From assembly GCF_001183865.1 (NCBI RefSeq), contig NZ_CP012020.1, forward strand, positions 930,001 through 994,000: a DNA stretch of 64,000 nucleotides. Reading direction: 5' to 3'. Every line of letters starts with the position of its first letter. Positions within the stretch are counted from its first letter, which is position 1. Made by a program: the position numbers and the translations under genes. The stretch is from Methylophilus sp. TWE2. GTDB lineage: Bacteria > Pseudomonadota > Gammaproteobacteria > Burkholderiales > Methylophilaceae. The notes under the pieces are model-generated. The model did no database searches, was not told the DNA's origin, and worked only from the letters and a program-made list of their open reading frames with translations. Positions 16,798-25,374 of the stretch are shown here, one piece after another.

Positions 16798-17688
16798 CTA
16801 TCGCTTCTGCGTCAACGCAATAAACGCCGCAATCCACCCGATGGCAGTGGTTGCCACCAGCATTAGCCCACCCACTTTAAACAGGTGAAACACCAGTTGA
16901 AAATTACTTTGGTAGTTATTGGCCAACAACTGCACCGGCTGCTTTAAATTCCACACAATCACAAACAGCAAGGCAACCGCAATCACACCGCCTCCAAACC
17001 CGTAAGCCCCGCCCATATATAAAAACGGCCGGCGGATAAAACTGTGCGTGGCGCCTATCAGTCGGCTAACCTCAATTTCTGCCTCGTGCGTGAGCACCTG
17101 CATGCGTACGGTGTTGCTGATCACCGTAATCATGGCAATACCTAGCAGGCTGGCAAAGATAATGGCAATGCGTTTACCGAGTACGAGCATGGAATGCAGG
17201 CGCTCTATCCAGACGCTGTCGATGACCAGTTCTTCGACCTCGCTGCGTTTTTGCAGTAATTCCTGAACAGGTTTGACAGAGGCTGGTTGGGTATCGGTCA
17301 AGGTAATGAACAAGGCATCCGGCAAAGGGTTTTGCGGCAAATCTGCCAGCAGGTCCTTTTGGACGAACTGTGCGCCCAGCTGTTTAATCGCTTCCTCTTT
17401 GGGCACGTAACGTACTTCTTTAACCTGTGGCAATGCTTCGACGTCATTAATCAGGCGTTGAATCAGGTTGGCATTGACGGACGGCTTGAGAAACGCGCTG
17501 ATTTGCGCATCTTGTTTAATTGAGCGGGACATATCCTGCAAGTTATCTAGCGCGACAAAAAGCAAGCCGGGCAGGGTGACAGTGATGCCGATCACCATGC
17601 AGATGGTGAGCGTATTCAACCAGTGCGATTTCAGTCGTTGCAAGACCAGGTCTATGGCCAGTGCGTGTTGGTTAAGCCAGTTTTTCAT
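16798..17688 (-). CDS. ftsX: Cell division protein FtsX
   Basis: Polytopic inner-membrane partner of FtsE, an ABC-like complex that links divisome assembly to cell-wall hydrolysis. The 296 residues show a cytoplasmic N terminus, a first helix (~20-45, TLTICMVIGITVTLPGLLFVALDNL), a periplasmic domain (~50-170), then three helices with the MacB/FtsX-type segment ISNTVRMQVLTHEAEIEVSRLIGATHSFIRRPFLYMG. The RBS is AGGAG upstream of the ATG. Gene order ftsY-ftsE-ftsX on the minus strand is the classical operon; ftsX follows ftsE by 25 bp. Confidence 0.95.
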   Translation of the reverse strand: MKNWLNQHALAIDLVLQRLKSHWLNTLTICMVIGITVTLPGLLFVALDNLQDMSRSIKQDAQISAFLKPSVNANLIQRLINDVEALPQVKEVRYVPKEEAIKQLGAQFVQKDLLADLPQNPLPDALFITLTDTQPASVKPVQELLQKRSEVEELVIDSVWIERLHSMLVLGKRIAIIFASLLGIAMITVISNTVRMQVLTHEAEIEVSRLIGATHSFIRRPFLYMGGAYGFGGGVIAVALLFVIVWNLKQPVQLLANNYQSNFQLVFHLFKVGGLMLVATTAIGWIAAFIALTQKR

Positions 17689-17713
17689 GCAGCTACTCTC
17701 CTCAATCTGGCTG

Positions 17714-18391
17714 TTATAACATGGCCGTTTGTGCCGGCATGGCGCTGATGGTTTGATGGTCTATATGCAAAGTGCGGTAGGCGATGGTGCTCACCTGCGC
17801 AACATCGTGCATGGCGATCACTACAGTGACACCGACATCGTTGAATGCTTTGAGTAATTGCATGATTTCCAGGGACGCGACCTGGTCCAGGCCGCCCGTC
17901 GGTTCGTCAGCAATCACAATCGAAGGGCGGCTGACCACGGCACGTGCAATCGCCAATCTCTGTTGTTCGCCACCAGATAACGTGATCGGCATGGCTTTTT
18001 CTTTATTGAGCAGGCCTACTTTATCCAATGCAGCACGCACACGACGCGCGGCCTCCTCACCAGTAATGCCCTGTATGCTCAGCGGCAGGGCAACATTTTC
18101 AAAGCTGTTACGGTCGTAGAGCAGTTTGTGGTCTTGGAACACCAGGCCAAAACGGCGGCGCAGATAGGGCACAGCATTAGGGTGTAGCTGGCTGATGTCT
18201 TGTTCGTTGATCAGGATATGGCCACTGGATGGCGGCTCTATGCCGGCCATGAGTTTGAGCAGGGTACTTTTGCCTGCCCCCGAATGGCCGGTGACCAGTA
18301 CAAAATCGCCTTTGTCTATATGAAAGCTGACCTGGCGGAATAAATGCGCGCTATTGGGATAGCGCATGCTGACATTTTTAAAAGTGATCAT
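17714..18391 (-). CDS. ftsE: Cell division ATP-binding protein FtsE
   Basis: ABC ATPase (225 residues) that partners FtsX. Walker A is GHSGAGKSTLLKLMAG, Q-loop FGLVFQDHKLLYDR, signature LSGGEQQRLAIARAVV, Walker B IVIADEPTGGLD, and H-loop AMHD. These match FtsE throughout. It lies 17 bp after ftsY and 25 bp before ftsX on the minus strand. Confidence 0.96.
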   Translation of the reverse strand: MITFKNVSMRYPNSAHLFRQVSFHIDKGDFVLVTGHSGAGKSTLLKLMAGIEPPSSGHILINEQDISQLHPNAVPYLRRRFGLVFQDHKLLYDRNSFENVALPLSIQGITGEEAARRVRAALDKVGLLNKEKAMPITLSGGEQQRLAIARAVVSRPSIVIADEPTGGLDQVASLEIMQLLKAFNDVGVTVVIAMHDVAQVSTIAYRTLHIDHQTISAMPAQTAML

Positions 18392-18408
18392 CGTTTAGGA
18401 ACAGCCAT

Positions 18409-19395
18409 CTAGTCATCAATTAAAGCATCAACAAAATCATTGGCGTTAAATGGACGTAAATCGTCTATGCTTTCACCTACTCCAACAAAACGTACCGGCG
18501 TTTTGCTTGCAGATTGTTGGCTCAGGTGGGCAATCGCGGCGATGACGCCACCTTTAGCTGTGCCATCCAGTTTGGTAAGTGCCAATCCGGTGACCCCCAG
18601 GGCTTCATGAAAGGCCTTGAGCTGGTTGACGGCGTTCTGGCCCGTATTGGCATCCAGTACCAGCAGGATTTCATGCGGTGCTCCTGGCAAGGCCTTGTCA
18701 ATCACGCGTTGTACTTTCTTGATTTCATCCATCAGGTGTAACTGCGTAGGCAGTCGGCCCGCCGTATCCGCAATTACCACATCAATTTTCCTGGCGATGG
18801 CGGAGTTCACGGCATCGTAAATAACGGCAGCAGGATCACCGCTTTCTGAGGCAATCACATGTACATCGTTTCGCTCACCCCAGACTTGCAACTGCTCGCG
18901 GGCGGCTGCACGGAAAGTATCACCCGCGGCAATCAGCACACTATGGCCCTGTGCCTGCAGGTATTTAGCCAGTTTTCCTATGGTGGTGGTTTTGCCTGCG
19001 CCGTTCACGCCCACCATCATCATCACGTAAGGCTGGTGACCGCGTACATCCAGCGGCGACTCCAGTGGCTGCAGCAGTTCGAGCAAGGTGTCTTTGAGGG
19101 CCTGTTTGAGCGCGATGGTGTCTTGCAAATCCTGCTTCTTGACACGGTTACGCAATTGTTCGAGTAGATACTGGGTGGCATTTACACCAACATCTGAAGT
19201 AAGCAAGATGGTTTCCAGCTCTTCATAAATATCTTCATTAATTTTCCCGCCCCCAAACAGTGCGCTCAGTTGCCCGCCCAACTGTTGGCGGGTTTTGGAC
19301 AAGCCATTTTTCAGGCGTTGCGTCCAGCTCAGGCTGGCAGACTCTGCGGGGGCTGGTGTGTCGGGATCGGACTTTTTAGCAAAAGGATTAAACAT
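18409..19395 (-). CDS. ftsY: Signal recognition particle receptor FtsY
   Basis: SRP receptor GTPase targeting nascent membrane proteins to the Sec translocon. The 328 residues carry a short N-terminal A region, the N-domain helices ([23 protein letters not shown]) and the G domain with G1 [16 protein letters not shown]3 [10 protein letters not shown]4 [10 protein letters not shown] and the terminal [14 protein letters not shown] segment. It is the first gene of the ftsYEX operon, divergent from the M16 peptidase gene pair. Confidence 0.97.
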   Translation of the reverse strand: MFNPFAKKSDPDTPAPAESASLSWTQRLKNGLSKTRQQLGGQLSALFGGGKINEDIYEELETILLTSDVGVNATQYLLEQLRNRVKKQDLQDTIALKQALKDTLLELLQPLESPLDVRGHQPYVMMMVGVNGAGKTTTIGKLAKYLQAQGHSVLIAAGDTFRAAAREQLQVWGERNDVHVIASESGDPAAVIYDAVNSAIARKIDVVIADTAGRLPTQLHLMDEIKKVQRVIDKALPGAPHEILLVLDANTGQNAVNQLKAFHEALGVTGLALTKLDGTAKGGVIAAIAHLSQQSASKTPVRFVGVGESIDDLRPFNANDFVDALIDD

Positions 19396-19574
19396 GGCGG
19401 CTGAAAACTCGGTAATATGGTTATTTTAAGCCGAATCGACGATTCCCGCCACGGCAAGCTTTTGCTTACAGTGCGCGGACGTCGTCCATTCAAGCAATCG
19501 CGAACTTAGTCATTGATGCATCAGTCACATACAAGGTTTCAAATCCCAACTCTTTAATTGATCTCAGAGAGATA

Positions 19575-20966
19575 ATGTATCCCATGAAAAAAACGGTTTC
19601 CCTGGCTGGATTGCTCACGCTTTACATGAGCACGCATGCGGTGCTGGCGCAGGCTGACATTGAACAAAAAACGTTAAAAAATGGCCTGAAGGTCATTGTG
19701 CAGGAGGATCACCGTGCACCTGTGGTCGTTTCCCAGGTTTGGTATCGTGCCGGTTCGCTGGATGAAGTGAATGGTAAAACAGGCGTTGCACACGTCCTTG
19801 AACATATGATGTTCAAAGGCACCAAAAAGCTCCCCGCTGGCATGTTCTCACGGCAGATTGCCGCTGCAGGTGGCAAGGAAAATGCCTTCACAAGCAAAGA
19901 CTACACATGCTATTTCCAGCAGCTGGAAAAATCCAGGTTGCCGCTGTCTTTTAAACTGGAGGCTGACCGCATGGTCAACTTACAGATTACAGATGCCGAA
20001 TTTGCAAAAGAAATTGAAGTGGTGAAAGAAGAACGCCGCTGGCGTACAGAGGATAAGCCGCAATCGCGCGTCAATGAGCAGTTTGAGTCTTCGGTTTACC
20101 GAGCGCACCCCTATGGCCGTCCGGTGGTCGGTTTTATGAATGACCTTGAAAACATGACGGCAGATGATGCGCGAGAATGGTACCGCACCTGGTATGCGCC
20201 AAATAACGCAACGGTGGTGGTAGTGGGTGACGTCAAGGCGCAGGAGGTGTTTGCACTCGCTGAAAAAACCTTTGGTCAACTGAAAGCCAAGCCGTTGCCA
20301 GTACGTAAACCACAGGTCGAGCCAGCACAAATTGGTGAGCGCCGTGCCATTGTCAAGGCGCCTGCCAAGTTGCCTTATTTTGTCATGGGCTTTCATACGC
20401 CAGCATTGAAAAATGGAGAGGCTTATAGTGAGCAGGACTGGGAACCTTATGCGCTGGAAGTCTTATCCAGCATCCTCAGTGGCAATGATGCTTCTCGCCT
20501 GAACCAGAAACTGGTGCGTGAGCAGGCGATTGCACTCGAAATTGATACAGGCTATGACAGCACCAACCGTGGCCAGACTTCCACCTTTGAAGTGGCGGCC
20601 TCTCCGAGTGAAGGTGTTTCGCAAGAGGATCTGGTCAAAGCGATCTGGACCCAGATTGAAGACGTTAAAAACAAAGGCGTGACTGCTGCCGAATTACACA
20701 GAGTGAAAGCAGCAGTGATTGCGGCCGATGTGTATAAACGTGATTCGATGTTTTACCAGGGCATGCAGATCGGCCAATTGGAAACCATGCGTTATCCATT
20801 ATCACTGTTGCAGAATAACGCCGCCAGGGTGCAGGCTGTGACCTCTGAGCAAGTGCAGGCTGTGGCGAAGAAGTACTTGGTGCCGGACCAGATGACCTTG
20901 GTCACCCTCGATCCGCAACCGATAGACCCCAACCAAAAACCAGCTGGTCGCCCGCATCAGCATTGA
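19575..20966 (+). CDS. M16-family zinc protease, catalytic subunit
   Basis: A 463-residue peptidase with a signal peptide (KKTVSLAGLLTLYMSTHAVLAQA), so exported. The inverted zinc motif HxxEH is intact (HVLEHMMFKG), and the second zinc ligand Glu is in the downstream EIEVVKEERR segment. The C-terminal M16 domain follows. The next gene encodes a homologue lacking the motif, as in bacterial M16B heterodimers. The start could be 19575 or the ATG at 19584; both precede the signal peptide. Substrate unknown. Confidence 0.92.
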   Translation: MYPMKKTVSLAGLLTLYMSTHAVLAQADIEQKTLKNGLKVIVQEDHRAPVVVSQVWYRAGSLDEVNGKTGVAHVLEHMMFKGTKKLPAGMFSRQIAAAGGKENAFTSKDYTCYFQQLEKSRLPLSFKLEADRMVNLQITDAEFAKEIEVVKEERRWRTEDKPQSRVNEQFESSVYRAHPYGRPVVGFMNDLENMTADDAREWYRTWYAPNNATVVVVGDVKAQEVFALAEKTFGQLKAKPLPVRKPQVEPAQIGERRAIVKAPAKLPYFVMGFHTPALKNGEAYSEQDWEPYALEVLSSILSGNDASRLNQKLVREQAIALEIDTGYDSTNRGQTSTFEVAASPSEGVSQEDLVKAIWTQIEDVKNKGVTAAELHRVKAAVIAADVYKRDSMFYQGMQIGQLETMRYPLSLLQNNAARVQAVTSEQVQAVAKKYLVPDQMTLVTLDPQPIDPNQKPAGRPHQH

Positions 20967-21028
20967 TATTGTTTTTGTAGTTATCACTATTTGCAGTCAC
21001 CTGGCAGGCAGGTGAATCAAGGAATCAC

Positions 21029-22348
21029 ATGAACGTATTTGTTTTATTTAGAATAGTTTTGCTGGCAATGACCTTGCAGCTTTATGCCGTGAGCGTGTTT
21101 GCTGCGCTCAATATCCAGCATTGGACCACAGCAGAGGGCAGTGAAGTCTATTTCGTAGAGAACCATTCACTGCCCATGATGGATGTCAGTATTAACTTCC
21201 GCGCCGGTAGCGCTTATGACACGCTGGCAACCAGTGGTGCGGCGGCGGTGACGCATCACTTGATGACGCTGGGTGCAGGTGGCCTGGACGAGGAAACCCT
21301 CACCAACCGATTTGCCGATATTGGTGCTGTGCTGGGGGGCAGTTTTGATGCTGACCGTGCCAGCTTTAAAGTGCGCACATTAACCAGTGAACAACAGGCC
21401 GCCCTGGATAGTTTTATGCTGGTATTGCACAAGCCCGATTTTCCACAAAGTGTGCTGGCTCGTGAACAGGCACGTATCATTGCTGCTCTGCAGGAGGCTG
21501 AAACCGAACCGGACAGCATTGCCCAAAAGGCCTTTATGCAGTCTGTGTATGGCATGCATCCGTATAGCATGGACCAGAATGGTGAAATCTCCACCGTGCA
21601 ATCACTGACAGTGGACCAGTTGCAACAGTTTTACCAAACGCATTACACGGCCAAGTCAGCCGTGATTGCCTTAATGGGGGATTTGACCACAGACCAGGCC
21701 AAACAGATTGCCGAGCGATTGAGTGCAGGCTTGCCGCAAGGGCCTGCGGTCGCGGCTATTCCACCGGTCACAGAACTGAAGGCGTCCAGTGTCAAGAAAT
21801 TCCCCCACCCTGCCATGCAAGCACATATTCTGTTGGGCCAGCCTGGCAATATGCGCGGTGATCCAGATTTTTTCCCCTTGTATGTAGGCAATTATATTCT
21901 GGGCGGCGGTGGTTTTGTGTCGCGCCTGACAGAAGAGGTGCGCGAGAAACGTGGTCTCGCTTATAGTGTATATAGTTACTTTATGCCCATGAGTCAGTTA
22001 GGTCCGTTCCAGATTGGCTTGCAAACCAAGAAAGAACAGGCGGATGAGGCATTGAAGCTGGTCATGGAAACCGTACAGACATTTGTCGAAAAAGGTGTCA
22101 CCGAGAAAGAACTCGCGGCTGCCAAGGATAACCTGATAGGTGGTTTCCCGCTGCGCATTGATAGCAACAGCAAGATTCTTGAATACCTGAATATGATTGG
22201 TTTTTACAAGCTGCCTTTGGACTACCTGGATAATTTTAACCAGCATGTGGGACAGGTGACAGTCTCACAGATCAATGATGCATTTAAGCGGCGCATCCAT
22301 CCTGATCGTTTTGCCACCGTGATTGTGGGGGCAGAGTCACAGCAATGA
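21029..22348 (+). CDS. M16-family peptidase homologue, non-catalytic partner subunit
   Basis: A 439-residue exported protein of the M16 fold with N-terminal signal peptide. At the place of HxxEH it reads VTHHLMTLGAGG, so the catalytic Glu is missing, while the C-terminal glycine-rich and Arg/Tyr substrate-binding segment is kept (GGGGFVSRLTEEVREKRGLAYSVYSYF). This is the normal pattern for the non-catalytic partner of an M16B heterodimer. It follows the catalytic gene by 62 bp and is closed by a terminator. Confidence 0.9.
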   Translation: MNVFVLFRIVLLAMTLQLYAVSVFAALNIQHWTTAEGSEVYFVENHSLPMMDVSINFRAGSAYDTLATSGAAAVTHHLMTLGAGGLDEETLTNRFADIGAVLGGSFDADRASFKVRTLTSEQQAALDSFMLVLHKPDFPQSVLAREQARIIAALQEAETEPDSIAQKAFMQSVYGMHPYSMDQNGEISTVQSLTVDQLQQFYQTHYTAKSAVIALMGDLTTDQAKQIAERLSAGLPQGPAVAAIPPVTELKASSVKKFPHPAMQAHILLGQPGNMRGDPDFFPLYVGNYILGGGGFVSRLTEEVREKRGLAYSVYSYFMPMSQLGPFQIGLQTKKEQADEALKLVMETVQTFVEKGVTEKELAAAKDNLIGGFPLRIDSNSKILEYLNMIGFYKLPLDYLDNFNQHVGQVTVSQINDAFKRRIHPDRFATVIVGAESQQ

Positions 22349-22350
22349 AA

Positions 22351-22380
22351 TAAAAGCCGACAAAATGTCGGCTTTTATTT
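22351..22380 (+). terminator. Rho-independent terminator after the M16 pair
   Basis: Stem TAAAAGCCGAC / GTCGGCTTTTA with loop AAAAT, followed by TTT. It lies 3 bp past the stop and separates the M16 genes from the convergent small membrane protein gene. Confidence 0.85.
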
Positions 22381-22396
22381 GGCAGTTGTGTTAATT

Positions 22397-22603
22397 TTAA
22401 GCCAAGGGTGAGATGCGTTTTTTGCGTGCCAGCAGGTAGTATAAAAACGCACCCAACAGGTTAAGGAAGAAAATTACCAGGAACCAGACCAGTTTGTCTT
22501 CGCTTTGATTAGCCAGGCAATCTACCAGCATCCATACCCAGAATAATCCCAGTGCCAGTGCAATCAGGCTGCCCAGTATTCCAAACCCAAATAAAAATTC
22601 CAT
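22397..22603 (-). CDS. Small PLDc_N-type membrane protein
   Basis: A 68-residue protein with two hydrophobic helices (IALALGLFWVWMLVDCLAN and LVWFLVIFFLNLLGAFLYYLL) and a basic tail ARKKR. It matches the phospholipase D N-terminal (PLDc_N) membrane domain found alone in many bacteria. The ATG at 22603 is chosen for its RBS (AAAGGA). Function unknown. Confidence 0.75.
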   Translation of the reverse strand: MEFLFGFGILGSLIALALGLFWVWMLVDCLANQSEDKLVWFLVIFFLNLLGAFLYYLLARKKRISPLA

Positions 22604-22745
22604 ATTGTTTTCCTTTGCCAGTTGTTTTGCTTGTTGGCGTGAATCATAGCATAAGGACTGGTACACTCAGTCTCGCCAACATGACTGATCAGGTTAAGCC
22701 CCTTATAATCATGCTTTGTCACCACAATTGGATTGAACGCCATTC

Positions 22746-23318
22746 ATGAATCAAGTTCGCCTCAATGCCGGCATTTGGCGTAGCCGGGTACTCAAGTTTC
22801 CAGATGCAGAAGGCTTGCGTCCGACGGCTGACCGGGTCCGCCAGACGCTGTTCAACTGGCTAGGGCAGGATATGACCGGCAAGATATGCCTGGATTTATT
22901 TGCCGGGACCGGAGCGCTGGGGTTTGAGGCCTTGTCACGCAATGCCAGGCAAGTGACCATGCTGGAACTGGCCAAAGCGCCTTTCCAGGCATTGTTGCAA
23001 AATCAGCGCCTGCTAGGGGCAACGCAAGCTGATCTGCGCCAGGCTGATGCCTTACAGTTTTTGACACAAAACAGGCAACGTTATGATGTGATTTTCTGCG
23101 ACCCGCCTTACCATAAACAATGGCTGGATAAATTGCTGCCACTGCTGTCGGCTCACTTGACTGAAGATGGTGTGCTATATGTGGAAGCGGAATATGCGTT
23201 AAAATCTGACCCGGACTGGCAAGTGGTCAAGTCCGGCAAGGCAGGGCAGGTGTTCTATCACCTGTTGCGGCCAGAGCAAGCAAACATAACAGCGCAAGCA
23301 ATAATAGACACACCTTAA
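22746..23318 (+). CDS. rsmD: 16S rRNA (guanine(966)-N(2))-methyltransferase RsmD
   Basis: SAM-dependent enzyme methylating G966 of 16S rRNA in the 30S subunit. The 190 residues show N-terminal RLNAGIWRSRVLKFPDAEGLRPTADRVRQTLFNWL, SAM motif LDLFAGTGALGFEALSR and catalytic DPPY in VIFCDPPYHKQW. It is followed by coaD, a very common pairing. Confidence 0.95.
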   Translation: MNQVRLNAGIWRSRVLKFPDAEGLRPTADRVRQTLFNWLGQDMTGKICLDLFAGTGALGFEALSRNARQVTMLELAKAPFQALLQNQRLLGATQADLRQADALQFLTQNRQRYDVIFCDPPYHKQWLDKLLPLLSAHLTEDGVLYVEAEYALKSDPDWQVVKSGKAGQVFYHLLRPEQANITAQAIIDTP

Positions 23319-23339
23319 AAAATATCGGGGTAAAGGTGC

Positions 23340-24118
<779 letters not shown>

Positions 24119-24164
24119 TTAAAACAATCATTAAAAAATAATTCAGATCATCAAGGAGTGAATA

Positions 24165-24572
24165 ATGCGAGTGTTACATACCATGTTGCGCGTAGGAGAT
24201 TTGCAACGATCGATTGACTTTTATACCGGTGTGCTTGGCATGAAACTCATCCGTACCCAGGATTACCCGGATGGCGAATTTACGCTGGCCTTCGTTGGTT
24301 ATGGCAATGAGTATGACAATACCGTGCTGGAACTGACTTATAACTACGGCAAAACCGCTTATGACATGGGCACGGCCTATGGCCACATGGCGATAGAGGT
24401 GGATGATGCTTATAAAGCTTGTGAACTGGTGAAAGCCAAAGGCGGTAAAGTGGTGCGCGAAGCGGGACCGATGAAGCATGGCACCATTGTCATCGCATTT
24501 ATTGAAGACCCTGATGGTTATAAAATCGAGTTTATCCAGAAGGGGACTATTGAGTACCCGGTGAATGTCTAA
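24165..24572 (+). CDS. gloA: Lactoylglutathione lyase (glyoxalase I)
   Basis: Detoxifies methylglyoxal as its glutathione hemithioacetal. The 135-residue protein has the VOC fold with all four expected metal ligands visible in context: His5 ([18 protein letters not shown]), Glu in VLELTYNYG, His in [10 protein letters not shown], and Glu in YKIEFIQKG. The RBS is AAGGAG. The next gene starts within its last 8 bp. Confidence 0.96.
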   Translation: MRVLHTMLRVGDLQRSIDFYTGVLGMKLIRTQDYPDGEFTLAFVGYGNEYDNTVLELTYNYGKTAYDMGTAYGHMAIEVDDAYKACELVKAKGGKVVREAGPMKHGTIVIAFIEDPDGYKIEFIQKGTIEYPVNV

Positions 24573-24828
24573 CGCCAGCCATTTGTTGCAAGCGGTCACG
24601 CTGGCGCAAGCTGGTGATTGGGATGCTGCCCACAACATCGCCCAGGATTATAGTGATACCACGGCGAACTGGATTCATGCCGTGCTGCACAAAATTGAAG
24701 GCGATGCCTGGAACAGTCATTACTGGTATGCCCGGACTGGCGGGCACCAGTATGACGATTATGGGGCGGACGTCGCTGGTGAACTGGCGGCCATTCAGCA
24801 GCAGCTGATCGCGGCAGGTTCCAAATAA
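24565..24828 (+). CDS. Conserved hypothetical protein coupled to gloA
   Basis: An 87-residue cytoplasmic protein with a helical N terminus ([23 protein letters not shown]) and a striking aromatic core [25 protein letters not shown]. Its start overlaps gloA by 8 bp, suggesting translational coupling. I recognise it as a conserved small protein of proteobacteria without known function; no catalytic motif is evident. Confidence 0.8.
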   Translation: MSNASHLLQAVTLAQAGDWDAAHNIAQDYSDTTANWIHAVLHKIEGDAWNSHYWYARTGGHQYDDYGADVAGELAAIQQQLIAAGSK

Positions 24829-24841
24829 CACAAGGCAATGA

Positions 24842-25057
24842 CTATTTCTGCTCTTCGTCCAAATGACGGCTAGAAATAAAAATCCCCCATAGCGATTGAA
24901 AAAACAGTCCGATCACGGTACCGGTGAAGAACAGCAGCAGGCAGGCAATGACGCATACCAGCAACAGGAAAGCATCCTGCTGCCACACATGCGCTGACAG
25001 CGACTGCCAGACTGTGAGCACTTGCTGGAGCCAATGATCAAGGTTAATGAGAATCAT
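24842..25057 (-). CDS. Hypothetical small membrane protein
   Basis: A 71-residue reading frame with one long hydrophobic helix (FLLLVCVIACLLLFFTGTVIGLFFQSLWGIF) and a charged tail SSRHLDEEQK. The ATG at 25057 precedes ILINLDHWLQ; a longer form starting at 25084 is possible. No family recognised. It is convergent with the gloA pair. Confidence 0.5.
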   Translation of the reverse strand: MILINLDHWLQQVLTVWQSLSAHVWQQDAFLLLVCVIACLLLFFTGTVIGLFFQSLWGIFISSRHLDEEQK

Positions 25058-25374
25058 CCGCTTATTATGCCTGAGTAAAGGCATTCTGAGTCACGCTCTG
25101 CCATTCACGATTTCTGCTGTCAGAAGTCATGTCCAATTTCCAAAATAATTATTTGAATTAAGTCACCCTCAATGCGTCTAGCATGAGAGGATTGAAATGT
25201 TCTTCACGACACGCCAGTATGTTGCAGCCTGGGCCAAATCGGTGCAGTGTTTGCACCGCTGGCGATATCAATGACCGATTGCTTTTCTCAACGTCATGAT
25301 TTTAAAGTAAAAAAATCCTGCTTAATGATGGCCTGCTTGTTGCTAGAGTAAGGCTGAGCTTGAGGAGAAGCATC

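Noticed and set aside
21256..21270. Broken zinc site as evidence of a pseudogene in the second M16 gene
   Set aside because: Loss of HxxEH in one subunit is normal for M16B heterodimers; the rest of the protein is intact.
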